Shown: in pieces, positions 1-14,231 of the stretch | Layout: the number at the start of each line of letters is the position of its first letter | Position numbering within the stretch: position 1 is the stretch's first letter | Source of the DNA: Pseudomonadota bacterium | Lineage (GTDB): Bacteria; Pseudomonadota; Gammaproteobacteria; Steroidobacterales; Steroidobacteraceae | Length of the DNA stretch: 64,000 nucleotides | NCBI GenBank assembly: GCA_018241445.1 | Contig: JAFEDT010000008.1 | Coordinates: 62,001-126,000, forward strand | Reading direction: 5' to 3' | The notes under the pieces: generated by a model | Databases searched by the model: none | What the model saw: the letters and a program-made list of their open reading frames with translations, nothing else | Told to the model about the DNA's origin: nothing | Translations under genes and position numbers: made by a program

Positions 1-468
1 GCCGCCCTGCTGCATATGACCGTACATTCCCTCACCAAGTCGGCGATCTTTTTTGCGGCCGGGCATGCCGCGCAGAAGGCGGGCTCGCAGCTCATGGACG
101 ACATCCGCGGACTGATCACGCTCAGCCCCACCGTGGGCTGGGGCCTGATGCTGGGGTCACTGGCTATCCTGGGCCTGCCGCCGTTCGGGGTATTTGCCAG
201 CGAGTTCCTCATCCTCACCACCGCCATGCGCGAGCAGCCGTGGGCGATTCCCATCCTGCTGCTGGCGCTCGCGGTCGCCTTTGCCGCCATCTTCGGCCGC
301 GTGCAGCCCATGGTGTTTGGCGAGACCCGCGCCCGACGCCTGCCGCACCCACCGGCGCTGCTGCCGGTGTTCGCGCACCTGGCAATCGTGCTGCTGCTCG
401 GGCTGTACATCCCGCCGTACCTGGCCGACTGGTATCGCGCCGCGGCGCGTCTCATCGCGGGGCAGTGA
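1..468 (+). CDS. Hydrogenase-4 component F-like / NuoL-MrpA family membrane subunit, 5'-truncated by window edge
   Basis: The reading frame is open from base 1, so only the C-terminal 155 residues are present. The stretch HSLTKSAIFFAAGHAAQKAG carries the conserved TKS lysine of the antiporter-like subunits of complex I and group 4 hydrogenases, and PPFGVFASEF is also typical of HyfF-like proteins. At least three hydrophobic helices follow. The family forms the proton-translocating membrane arm. The hyfG-like gene starts one base after this stop, which fixes it as part of a hyf/ehr-type operon whose upstream genes lie outside the window. HyfF rather than NuoL or HyfB is inferred from the short C-terminus and the gene order. 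Confidence 0.85.
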   Translation, partial: AALLHMTVHSLTKSAIFFAAGHAAQKAGSQLMDDIRGLITLSPTVGWGLMLGSLAILGLPPFGVFASEFLILTTAMREQPWAIPILLLALAVAFAAIFGRVQPMVFGETRARRLPHPPALLPVFAHLAIVLLLGLYIPPYLADWYRAAARLIAGQ

Positions 469-469
469 C

Positions 470-2002
470 GTGCCACTGGCCGCATGGTTTGCGCGCAGCC
501 AGCCCCAGGCGGGCGCCCCGGGGCTGCGCGCGCTCGGTGTCGGTGCGGAGGAATGGCGATCCGTGATGCGGGATGTGCAACGGGCCTCCGGGCGCCTGCT
601 CGCGCTATGGGCCAGCCGCGACGCGCAGTCCGATACCGTGCACGCCCTGGTGTTGGCCGGATCGCAGGGACTGCATATCACCCTGGCGCTCCGGGAGCCG
701 CAGGCGTCGTACCCGGGCATCGAAGACCTGTTTCCTGCCGCGGCACGCCTGCAACGAGCGCTGCGCGATCTTTCGGGGGTTGACGCGGTGGATCCGGATC
801 GCCGCCCGTGGCTGCGTCATGCCTGCTGGCCACAGGGTTACCGGCCACTGATCGACGCCCCGGTGCCGCCACCCGCGACCGCGGTCGTCGATCAGTACGA
901 GTTTGTCCGCGTAGGCGGCGAGGGCGTGCACGAGATTGCCGTGGGACCTGTGCACGCCGGAACCATCGAGCCGGGGCACTTCCGCTTCTCGGTCGTGGGC
1001 GAGAAGGTCCTGCGGCTGGAGGAGCGCCTCGGCTACACGCACAAGGGCATCGAACAGCACTTCGCCCGGCTGCCGATCCTCACTGGCCACCGGCTCGCGG
1101 CACGTATCTGCGGCGACTCGACCGTGGCCTATTCCTGGGCTTATGTACAGGCGCTGGAAGCCATGGCGGCGGTCGAGGTGCCGCGGCGCTCGACCTGGCT
1201 GCGGGCCCTGTGCCTGGAACTGGAACGCCTCGCCAATCACCTGGGCGACCTGGGTGCGCTCGGCAATGACGCCGGCTTCGCCTTCGGGCTCTCGCAGTTC
1301 TCGCGTCTGAAAGAGCTGCTGCTGCGAGCCACGCAGGCAGCGCTCGGGTCGCGCTATCTCATGGATGTAATCGTCCCGGGTGGCACGCATTGCGACCTGG
1401 CGGATCCCGGTGCGGCACAGCTCGCGCAGTGCGTGCGCATGCTGGCGGCGGCGACGGCGCAATTGCGTACGATCTATGACGAGCACGAGGGATTGCGCGA
1501 CCGCTTTGCCGGGGCCGGTACCGTCACACCCGATCTGGCCGCACGGCTGGGTTTGATCGGCCTCGCCGGGCGCGCCAGCGGTCAACGCTTCGATGTGCGC
1601 GTTGATCTGCCGTGCGGCCCTTACCCCGACCTGGCACCCGTGACATGCGCGCGGCTCGAGGGCGATGTCGCGGCGCGCGTGGCAGTGCGCTTCGACGAAG
1701 TGCAGGAATCCTGCCGCCTGATCCATGAAATTCTGGCCAATCTGCCCGGTGGCATGCACCGCGCCGCCATGGCTGTGCCGCCCGCGGGAGCGACGGGTAT
1801 CGGCCTGATCGAGGGCTGGCGCGGCCCGGTGATGCTTGCGCTGCAGGCCGGTGAAGCCGGCGCCATCCACCGCTGCCATCCGCACGATCCTTCATGGCAG
1901 AACTGGCCGGTGATCGAGCACGCGATCATCGGCAACATCGTTCCCGACTTCCCGCTGATCAACAAGTCCTTCAACCTGGCCTACAGCGGCCATGATCTTT
2001 GA
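470..2002 (+). CDS. Hydrogenase-4 component G-like large subunit (NuoC-NuoD type fusion) lacking the NiFe ligands
   Basis: 510 residues from a GTG start one base after the previous stop; the open frame extends upstream, but that part lies inside hyfF. An N-terminal NuoC-like domain (about residues 1-140) is followed by a NuoD/hydrogenase large-subunit domain (GHFRFSVVGEKVLRLEERLGYTHKGIE). Catalytic NiFe subunits have two CxxC motifs. Here the first reads RICGDS (C214, then S217 in place of the second cysteine), and the C-terminus reads PDFPLINKSFNLAYSGHDL with no DPCxxC. A hydrogen-activating site is therefore not expected. This matches the energy-converting hydrogenase related (Ehr) class rather than a true hydrogenase 4. 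The natural electron partner is unknown. Confidence 0.88.
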   Translation: MPLAAWFARSQPQAGAPGLRALGVGAEEWRSVMRDVQRASGRLLALWASRDAQSDTVHALVLAGSQGLHITLALREPQASYPGIEDLFPAAARLQRALRDLSGVDAVDPDRRPWLRHACWPQGYRPLIDAPVPPPATAVVDQYEFVRVGGEGVHEIAVGPVHAGTIEPGHFRFSVVGEKVLRLEERLGYTHKGIEQHFARLPILTGHRLAARICGDSTVAYSWAYVQALEAMAAVEVPRRSTWLRALCLELERLANHLGDLGALGNDAGFAFGLSQFSRLKELLLRATQAALGSRYLMDVIVPGGTHCDLADPGAAQLAQCVRMLAAATAQLRTIYDEHEGLRDRFAGAGTVTPDLAARLGLIGLAGRASGQRFDVRVDLPCGPYPDLAPVTCARLEGDVAARVAVRFDEVQESCRLIHEILANLPGGMHRAAMAVPPAGATGIGLIEGWRGPVMLALQAGEAGAIHRCHPHDPSWQNWPVIEHAIIGNIVPDFPLINKSFNLAYSGHDL

Positions 2003-2017
2003 ACCGACGCAGCCCCC

Positions 2018-2566
2018 ATGTTGAAAACACTGCGACAGATTGCCTCGATCGGTATCGTCACCGAAGCGCCGCCGGCCGCGGACGACAGCCTGCGGGTGCG
2101 CGCTGCGCTGCAGGAGAAAATCCGCACCGTGCTGGGGCGCGCCCTGTGCATCCGTCATGTGGACGCCGGCTCGTGCAACGGCTGCGAGCTGGAGATCCAC
2201 GCCCTCAACAACCCGATCTATAACCTCGAGGGCCTGGGCGTGCGCTTCGTGGCCAGTCCGCGGCACGCGGACCTGCTGCTGGTGACCGGCCCGGTATCCA
2301 GGCATATGGAAGCCGCGTTGCTGAGCGTCTATGCAGCCACGCCGGATCCGAAGCTGGTCGTCGCCCTGGGCGATTGCGGCTGCACTGGCGGGGTGTTTGG
2401 CGAGAACTATGCCAGCCGCGGACCGGTGGCCAACGTCATCCCCGTCGACGTCGCGGTACCCGGCTGCCCGCCTGCGCCGATCCGCATACTCGAAGGCATT
2501 CTCGCCGCCGTGTCACCCGCTGCAGGGACGGCGGCGGCGCACGCACGCCGCGAACCGCAGGCGTGA
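2018..2566 (+). CDS. Hydrogenase-4 component I-like / NuoB-like [4Fe-4S] subunit
   Basis: 182 residues. NuoB-type cluster ligands are all present: SCNGCE (C53, C56), GDCGCTGG (C120) and PGCPP (C150), matching the cluster that in complex I passes electrons to quinone. It follows the large subunit after 15 bases and ends the operon. The order F-G-I is that of hyf and Ehr operons. No ferredoxin-like HyfH gene lies between G and I. An intact iron-sulfur site beside a large subunit without NiFe ligands suggests electrons go to another acceptor, perhaps quinone; that is inference. The Ala-rich C-terminal tail is unremarkable. Confidence 0.88.
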   Translation: MLKTLRQIASIGIVTEAPPAADDSLRVRAALQEKIRTVLGRALCIRHVDAGSCNGCELEIHALNNPIYNLEGLGVRFVASPRHADLLLVTGPVSRHMEAALLSVYAATPDPKLVVALGDCGCTGGVFGENYASRGPVANVIPVDVAVPGCPPAPIRILEGILAAVSPAAGTAAAHARREPQA

Positions 2567-2590
2567 AAATGAGCCCCCGTGGGGGGCTCA
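2566..2590 (-). terminator. Rho-independent terminator for the cupin gene
   Basis: A perfect 9-bp stem, TGAGCCCCC / GGGGGCTCA (2570-2578 and 2582-2590), with loop GTG. On the minus strand it is followed by TTTT (2569-2566). It lies 5 bases past the stop of the minus-strand cupin gene and just after the plus-strand hyfI-like stop, so it may act in both directions; only the minus strand has a T run. Confidence 0.7.
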
Positions 2591-2595
2591 CTCGC

Positions 2596-3087
2596 TCAGT
2601 GTTCCGCCGCGGCCGCCTTGTGACCCGGATCGTCCGCCGGGTTGACGTAGGTGATGCCGAACGGGCCGTTGAGATTGATCTGGATGACCGCGCCGGTTCT
2701 CGTGAACGCGTAATGATGCATGTTGGCGGGCACGACGCCATAACCGCCCGCTGTCAGCGTCTTCGACTGCGCGCGATCGATCTTGTCGCCCATGCCCACC
2801 GCGAGCGTACCCGACAGCACGGTGACGTGCTCATCCGTGGGATGCCAGTGCGGCGGCACCTTGTACCCCGCGGGCATCTTCAATCGCACCGTTATCAAAC
2901 CGGTGGAAGCCGGATCACCCGCGAGCACCGCCATGTGCGCGTTGGGCGGAAGATTCGGCGGTGCCGGGCCCCACTTCACGTCCTTCGATCCGCCGACCAG
3001 CGGGGTCTCCCCGGCCGCGGCGAGCGGGGCCGCCGCACAGCCCAGGATCAGCAACGACGCAACACCGATTGCAATACGAGTAGTCAT
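2596..3087 (-). CDS. Exported cupin-domain protein
   Basis: 163 residues. The start at 3087 is chosen because a GGGGG Shine-Dalgarno precedes it and it begins a clear signal peptide (MTTRIAIGVASLLILGCAAA, ending near AAAG); the frame is open further upstream without homology-like content. The body is a small single cupin: PPHWHPTDEHVTVLSG has the HxH...E metal-binding pattern of cupin motif 1, with PANMHHYAF as motif 2. Periplasmic location is expected, or lipid-anchored if LILGC is read as a lipobox. No substrate can be assigned. It stands alone between a terminator and the molybdenum enzyme transcribed in the same direction. Confidence 0.75.
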   Translation of the reverse strand: MTTRIAIGVASLLILGCAAAPLAAAGETPLVGGSKDVKWGPAPPNLPPNAHMAVLAGDPASTGLITVRLKMPAGYKVPPHWHPTDEHVTVLSGTLAVGMGDKIDRAQSKTLTAGGYGVVPANMHHYAFTRTGAVIQINLNGPFGITYVNPADDPGHKAAAAEH

Positions 3088-3229
3088 GCAGCCCCCTTGC
3101 CTGGTCGTTATCCCGGTCCGCACAGCGTCACCGCTGCGGGCCGCGCGATTGTGCGCCCCTGCCCCAGCCGGCTCAACCACCGCACGGGTGCGTGCAAGCG
3201 TGGCAGGTGCCGCACTGTCGTGCCTCAGC

Positions 3230-5404
3230 TCACGCCAGTTGATGCGCCGCGAGCGGCAGGCTCCTCACGCGACGGCCGGTGGCCGCATACACGGCATTGC
3301 ACAGCGCGGGCGCCACTTGCGCCACGGCGATCTCTCCCACGCCGCCGGGCGTCGCCTCGCTCGGCAGGACGTGGGTCTCGACCTGCGGCATCTCGTTCAG
3401 GCGCAACACCCGGTAGTCGTTGAAATTGCGTTGCTGCACCTGGCCGTTGCGCACGGTGATATCGCCCCACAACGCCGCCGAGAGGCCGTAGACGATGCCG
3501 CTCTCCAGTTGCGACTGCACGATGCGTGGATTCACCGCCAGGCCGCAATCGATTACCGCGGTGATCCGGTGGATCTTCAGCTTGCCGGTCTCGATGGACA
3601 CTTCGGCCACCTGCGCAATCACCGAGGTGTAGCCCACCATGAAGGCGAGGCCCAGGAAGCGACCCGGCGCCGCGTGACCCCAGCCGGAGCGGTCGGCGAC
3701 TTCCTTGAGCACGCGCAGGTGGCGCGGATTGCCCGCCAGCAGTTCCAGGCGAAACCGCAGCGGATCCTTCGACAGCAGCGCCGCGATCTCGTCGATCGAA
3801 CTCTCGATGGCGAAGCAGTTGGCGTTGTGGCTGACTGAACGCAGGTAACCGACCGGCACGCCGACCTCGCGGCGCGTGTAGTGCAGGTCGAAGTTCGGCA
3901 CCGCATACGGGAAGTTCTGCACGTACTCGATCACAGAATCGAAGGGATCCTTGACCGTCGGATCGAAGCGTGAGGTGATCGATGGGCCGATGATGTGCAG
4001 CGTCCAGGCGCTCAGCTTGCCGTCGGCGTCGATCGCGGCGCTGACGCGCTCGCGGGCCGGCGGGCGGTAGAAGTCATGCGTCATGTCGTCTTCGCGCGTC
4101 CAGACCAGCTTGACCGGCGCGCCGACCGCCTTCGACGCGGCCACCGCGGCCGGTACGAAGTCCGCCTCCAGCCGGCGGCCGAACCCGCCGCCAATCAGCG
4201 TGGTGTGAACGTTCACCTGCTCGGGCTTGAGGCCCGCGGTCTGGGCGGCGACCGTCTGCGTGATCGCCTGGACCTGCGTGCCGACATAGACGTCGCAGGC
4301 GCCGGGCCGCACGTCGGCGGTGCAGTTCATCGGTTCCATGGTGGCGTGCGCCAGCAGCGGCACGTCGTAATCCGCGTGGAAGGCGCGGGCGGCATTCTTG
4401 AGCGCCTGCTGCGCATGGCCGCCCTTCAGTCCCGCGGCGACATTGTCGCTGGCGAGGGCGGAAAGGCCGGGCTGGCTGCTCGCCGCCTCGATCTGTGACC
4501 AGATGGCGGCATTGTCAACTCGTGCGCCCGCCCCGGGCCGCCAGCTGATCTTCAGGGCGTCGCGTGCCTTGCGGGCCTGCCAGAAGCGCTCGGCGACCAC
4601 GACCACGGCGTCCGCCAGCGCCAGGACGCGCCGCACACCCGGCATGCCCTGCGCGGCCGCGGCATCGACCGAACCCACCTGCGCGCCCAGCTCCGGCGGC
4701 AGCGCGATCGCTGCCTGCAGCATGCCGGGCAGGCGCATGTCCAGGCCGAACTGCGCGCGGCCGTCGACTTTTTGCGCCGTATCCAGCCGCGGCAGCGGCT
4801 TGCCGATCAGCCGGGAGTCGGCGGGCTTCTTCAGTGCGACCTGTTTTGGAACGGGCAACCCGGCCGCGCTATCCGCGAGTTGGCCGTACGACAGGCTGCG
4901 GCCCGTGCCGTCCATCACCCGCCCATCGCGGGCATGACAGGTCTGTGGGTCTACGCGCCAGCGCTGCGCCGCTGCCGCGATCAGCATGAAACGCGCCTGT
5001 GCACCCGCCGTGCGCAGCTTCACCCACGCATCCGTCACGCTGTTGCTGGTGCCGGTCATCTGCCCGCCGTTCAGGGCGTTGACGTAGGCCGCGCCCACGG
5101 GCGCAGCCTCCACGACGATGCGCGCAGGCTCGACTTCCAGTTCCTCGGCAATCAAGGTCGGCAGCGCGGTGTAGACGCCCTGCCCCATTTCCGAGCGATC
5201 CACCAGGATGGTGATCGAGTCGTCGCTGCCGATCCGCAACCAGGCGTTCAGTTCTTTGACCGACCCCTGGGCCTTGCGGCCACCGGCCAGCCCTGGCAGC
5301 GCCATGGCCAACACCAGGGCACCGCCCAGCCGCGCCGTGCCCTGCAGAAAATCCCGGCGCGACAGGGCGTCGGCATTTGTGTTCTCAAGAGGATGGGTAG
5401 GCAT
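3230..5404 (-). CDS. Tat-exported molybdenum hydroxylase large subunit (isoquinoline 1-oxidoreductase beta / aldehyde dehydrogenase type)
   Basis: 724 residues from ATG 5404. A twin-arginine signal (SRRDFLQGTARLGGALVLA) at residues 16-34 directs export to the periplasm. The rest is a single-chain xanthine-dehydrogenase-family molybdopterin subunit: GQGVYTALPTLIAEEL near the start, the GGGFGRR motif of the cofactor domain, and a C-terminal GGVGE(I) segment where the catalytic Glu of this family lies. Length and Tat signal match the IorB/AldB group, which takes electrons from N-heterocycles or aldehydes. The usual partner, a small [2Fe-2S] subunit, is not adjacent. A triheme cytochrome c starts 293 bases away in the opposite direction and is the likely electron acceptor. 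Substrate unknown. Confidence 0.88.
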   Translation of the reverse strand: MPTHPLENTNADALSRRDFLQGTARLGGALVLAMALPGLAGGRKAQGSVKELNAWLRIGSDDSITILVDRSEMGQGVYTALPTLIAEELEVEPARIVVEAAPVGAAYVNALNGGQMTGTSNSVTDAWVKLRTAGAQARFMLIAAAAQRWRVDPQTCHARDGRVMDGTGRSLSYGQLADSAAGLPVPKQVALKKPADSRLIGKPLPRLDTAQKVDGRAQFGLDMRLPGMLQAAIALPPELGAQVGSVDAAAAQGMPGVRRVLALADAVVVVAERFWQARKARDALKISWRPGAGARVDNAAIWSQIEAASSQPGLSALASDNVAAGLKGGHAQQALKNAARAFHADYDVPLLAHATMEPMNCTADVRPGACDVYVGTQVQAITQTVAAQTAGLKPEQVNVHTTLIGGGFGRRLEADFVPAAVAASKAVGAPVKLVWTREDDMTHDFYRPPARERVSAAIDADGKLSAWTLHIIGPSITSRFDPTVKDPFDSVIEYVQNFPYAVPNFDLHYTRREVGVPVGYLRSVSHNANCFAIESSIDEIAALLSKDPLRFRLELLAGNPRHLRVLKEVADRSGWGHAAPGRFLGLAFMVGYTSVIAQVAEVSIETGKLKIHRITAVIDCGLAVNPRIVQSQLESGIVYGLSAALWGDITVRNGQVQQRNFNDYRVLRLNEMPQVETHVLPSEATPGGVGEIAVAQVAPALCNAVYAATGRRVRSLPLAAHQLA

Positions 5405-5697
5405 ATATCCGATCAAGGTTATCGCGCGACGTGTCTCGCGCCAACAGCCTGTCCGTGCGCATGCCTTTGGAACAATGCTCAACAATCGACCTCACTGATT
5501 CTCGGAGACGCCCCCATGTCAAGCCATTGATTCTCCGCAACTTCCCGGACCTGAAAAGCCGAACGACGCTGAAGCGGATGGTTAAGTACCTGGAAGCACC
5601 CGCTTACCCTTCGGCAGCCGTCATTGATGACCCCAGGGGACTGCTTCAGTGACTTCCCTGGCCGCGGCCACCTTTTCACCACCGCCGCCGCGGTGTC
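5405..5697. promoter_or_regulatory. Divergent intergenic region between molybdenum enzyme and cytochrome c
   Basis: 293 bases without a supportable gene. The two flanking genes are read away from it, so both promoters should lie here. I see no clear palindrome, terminator or strong -35/-10 pair. A short plus-strand open frame runs to 5652 but has no recognisable product or ribosome site. Confidence 0.4.
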
Positions 5698-7071
5698 ATG
5701 ATGACTCTCATGAACATGCCTGCTGCCATACGCTGGGTGGTGAGGATCTTCGCGGGCGCCCTTGCACTGGGCCTGATCACGTTCGGCTGGTACGCCACCC
5801 GTCCCGGACCCTTCGCGTTCGCAGGTGGCCGCCCCGTGGCGCTGGCGAACTACGCGGGCCACCCCACCGGCACGCCACAGGATTTCAAGGAAGCCGATCC
5901 GATCGCGCGCGGGCGCTACCTGGCGCAGGCGGCGGATTGCGAAGCCTGCCATACCCGCCCTGGCGGGGTGCCGTTTGCCGGTGGCCTGGGCTTCAAGACC
6001 CCTTTCGGCACTCTGTACTCACCCAACATCACACCTGATACCCGGACCGGCATCGGTGCCTGGAGCGATGCCGATTTCCTCAAGGCCGTGCACGAGGGCA
6101 TTGGCCGCGGTGGTAAGCGTCTGTACCCCGCGTTCCCTTACGCCTCCTACACCTACCTGACCGATGAGGACGTACTGGCCATCAAGGCGTTCCTGTTCTC
6201 GCTGCCACCGGTCGAAAGCGTCGCGCCCGCCTCGGAGCTCACCTTTCCCTACAACCAGCGCTGGCTGATGAAGTTCTGGTCCGCCCTGTTCAATCCGCAG
6301 CGACGTTTCGCGCCGCTCGCCGATCACAGTGCCGAATGGAACCGTGGCGCATACCTGGTCGAAGCCCTGGGCCATTGCGGCGACTGCCACACTCCCCGCA
6401 ACCGCCTGCAGGCACTCGACAACACCAACAAGTTTTCCGGTACGGTCATCGAGGGCTGGCGGGCATATAACATCACCGCCGACCCGGCCACCGGCGTTGG
6501 CGCATGGAGCGACTCCGGGCTCGCCGACTACCTCGCGCGCGGACATGCGGCGCCGCACGGCACGGCGTCCGGACCGATGGCGCAGGTGGTGGACCTGAGC
6601 CTGAGCAGACTGACGCCCGGTGATATCGGCGCCATCGTCACCTACCTGCGAAGCATCCCGGCCGTGGTGTCGACCGATTTGCCGGCGGTGAGGCGCGAGG
6701 CCGCCCCGGCAAGTGCGGCGCAGGGCGTGCCGGCTACGCTCGACCCGCGCGGCAAGGCCATCTACGCGGGCGACTGCGCCAGTTGCCACACCTGGACGGG
6801 TGTAAATCCGCTCGAGGCGCGCGCCAGCCTGATCGGCAGCCGCTCGGTGAACGACCCCAGCGCCGTCAACGTCGTGCAGGCGATCTTGAGGGGTTCACAG
6901 CGACCGGCGGTCAGCGGCACGATGTTCATGCCCGCATTCGGCGCTGCGCACAACGACGGCGAGATTGCCGCCGTGGCCAACTACGTCACCGCGCGTTTCG
7001 GCGCGCGGGCCTCGTCGGTCAGCGAGACGGACGTGCGCGCGCTGCGCGCGGCCTCGGCCCACGCCGAGTAG
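5698..7071 (+). CDS. Membrane-anchored triheme cytochrome c (alcohol/aldehyde dehydrogenase cytochrome subunit type)
   Basis: 457 residues from ATG 5698; ATGs at 5701, 5710 and 5716 are equally possible and no good Shine-Dalgarno decides. A hydrophobic N-terminal segment (about residues 12-35) acts as signal or anchor. Three CXXCH heme sites are visible: CEACH at 81-85, CGDCH at 227-231 and CASCH at 360-364, each in its own cytochrome c domain. This three-domain layout is that of the cytochrome subunits serving periplasmic alcohol and aldehyde dehydrogenases. The divergent molybdenum hydroxylase is the obvious partner, passing electrons through the three hemes to quinone or terminal oxidase; the pairing is inferred from position. 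Confidence 0.88.
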   Translation: MMTLMNMPAAIRWVVRIFAGALALGLITFGWYATRPGPFAFAGGRPVALANYAGHPTGTPQDFKEADPIARGRYLAQAADCEACHTRPGGVPFAGGLGFKTPFGTLYSPNITPDTRTGIGAWSDADFLKAVHEGIGRGGKRLYPAFPYASYTYLTDEDVLAIKAFLFSLPPVESVAPASELTFPYNQRWLMKFWSALFNPQRRFAPLADHSAEWNRGAYLVEALGHCGDCHTPRNRLQALDNTNKFSGTVIEGWRAYNITADPATGVGAWSDSGLADYLARGHAAPHGTASGPMAQVVDLSLSRLTPGDIGAIVTYLRSIPAVVSTDLPAVRREAAPASAAQGVPATLDPRGKAIYAGDCASCHTWTGVNPLEARASLIGSRSVNDPSAVNVVQAILRGSQRPAVSGTMFMPAFGAAHNDGEIAAVANYVTARFGARASSVSETDVRALRAASAHAE

Positions 7072-7191
7072 GCCCGCGGCGCCGATTCGAACTCATCCTC
7101 GCGGGCATCGATACGATCCTCGGGCGGTAGCGCGACCAACTGCCACGCCGGCCCGCCACGCGCGTCTGCCGCGGGGCAACTGGCTGCTGCC

Positions 7192-8607
<1,416 letters not shown>

Positions 8608-8624
8608 TCAGGCAAGGGGTGGCA

Positions 8625-13085
<4,461 letters not shown>

Positions 13086-13334
13086 TGGTTGGCCTCGGTC
13101 TTCAAGTGACAGGCCCGCCCCGCAAGAGCAATAGCTGCCCGCGAGGAACAGGACCTTACTAAAAACACGCGTTCAGGGTTCGCGCCACCTGGGGGTGTCC
13201 AGGGATGCACGAAAATGATAGCCGAGGCCAGACGGGGCCTGCAGGCACGCCCGTCGATCGACTGTCTTACACCGTCACTATGCCCCCGATATTACCGGCC
13301 CCTCAGGGGCTTGCAAGAGCCATAACCCAGGCGT
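13086..13334. promoter_or_regulatory. Upstream region of gltB (leader without a gene)
   Basis: Together with 13335-13400 this makes a 315-base gap between divergent gltB and the dioxygenase gene. It should hold the gltB promoter. I see only a short GCCCC-TCA-GGGGC hairpin at 13298-13310 and TTGCAA at 13311, neither decisive. No leader peptide or riboswitch is recognisable. Confidence 0.35.
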
Positions 13335-13350
13335 ATTTGTCTAGACAAAT
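13335..13350. promoter_or_regulatory. Putative HutC-type operator upstream of the dioxygenase gene
   Basis: A perfect 16-bp palindrome, ATTTGTCTAGACAAAT, centred between 13342 and 13343 and about 50 bases before the GTG start. Its core GTCTAGAC fits the GT-N-TA-N-AC consensus known for HutC-subfamily GntR repressors. It overlaps AATAAT (13348-13353), a good -10 candidate, so binding would block transcription. The same 12-bp core recurs at 16961-16972, and a HutC-type gene sits between the two copies. Confidence 0.72.
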
Positions 13351-13400
13351 AATACTACTTGTGCTGCAATGAACCGTGCCGGACTGACTGGAGGGGAATC

Positions 13401-14231
13401 GTGGCATCCACTTACGAAGTGGCACCCAGTGACCGCGCGGCTTTCGCGCGCGATGGCGCCGTCTGCATCCGCGGCCTGCTGGCGCCAGATCAGCTGGCGG
13501 TGCTGGCCGCGGGTATCGAACGCAACCTGCGCGAACCGGGTCCCAACGCCAAGGTCACCAGTAAGCCGGACGACCCGGGTTCGTTCTTCAACGACTTCTG
13601 CAACTGGCAGTGGATTGCCGAGTACCGGGAACTCATATTCGACAGCGCCGCGGCACAGGTGGCGGCGCAACTGATGGGGGCATCAACCGTCCGCCTGTAC
13701 CACGATCACCTGCTGGTCAAGGAGCCGGGCACGCGCCAGCGCACACCCTGGCACCAGGACCAGCCGTACTACAACATCGAAGGCCGCATGAACGCGAGCA
13801 TGTGGCTGCCGCTCGATCCCGTGCCGCGCGAATCGACCCTGGAGTTCATCGCCGGTTCCCATCGGGGACCGTGGTGTATGCCGCGGGCCTTCCTCGACAA
13901 CGAGGCACGCTGGTTTCCCGAAGGCAGCCTGGCGCCGTTGCCGGACATCGAGGCCAACCGCTCCGATTATCCGATCCTCGGCTGGGCGCTGGAGCCCGGG
14001 GATGCGGTGTTCTTCCACATGCTCACCCTGCACGGAGCGCCGGGCGTCGGCGATGAGCGCCGACGCCGCGTGCTATCGGTGCGCTTCATGGGAGAGGACG
14101 TCCGGCATGCGCCGCGCCGCTGGAAGACCTCGCCGCCATTCCCGGGCCTGGTCGATGAGCTGCCGCCTGGAGCGGCGATGAACCATCCGTTGTTCCCGAT
14201 CGTGTGGCCTGTCACCCACCGGTCGGCTTGA
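13401..14231 (+). CDS. Phytanoyl-CoA dioxygenase (PhyH) family Fe(II)/2-oxoglutarate oxygenase
   Basis: 276 residues from GTG 13401, chosen because GGAGGGG sits just ahead of it; the frame is open further upstream. The double-stranded beta-helix metal triad is visible: H118-x-D120 in WHQDQPYYN and the distal H211 in TLHGAPG. RVLSVRFMGEDV holds the basic residue that usually binds 2-oxoglutarate. The family hydroxylates varied small molecules; the substrate is unknown. It opens the hut-like island behind a HutC-type operator. Its end overlaps the convergent hutC-like gene by 20 bases. A role in oxidising a histidine-related compound would be inference from context only. Confidence 0.85.
   Translation: MASTYEVAPSDRAAFARDGAVCIRGLLAPDQLAVLAAGIERNLREPGPNAKVTSKPDDPGSFFNDFCNWQWIAEYRELIFDSAAAQVAAQLMGASTVRLYHDHLLVKEPGTRQRTPWHQDQPYYNIEGRMNASMWLPLDPVPRESTLEFIAGSHRGPWCMPRAFLDNEARWFPEGSLAPLPDIEANRSDYPILGWALEPGDAVFFHMLTLHGAPGVGDERRRRVLSVRFMGEDVRHAPRRWKTSPPFPGLVDELPPGAAMNHPLFPIVWPVTHRSA

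Noticed and set aside
5431..5652. A 73-codon open frame in the molybdenum enzyme-cytochrome gap.
   Set aside because: No ribosome site, no domain and low-quality composition; the region is better read as a promoter region.
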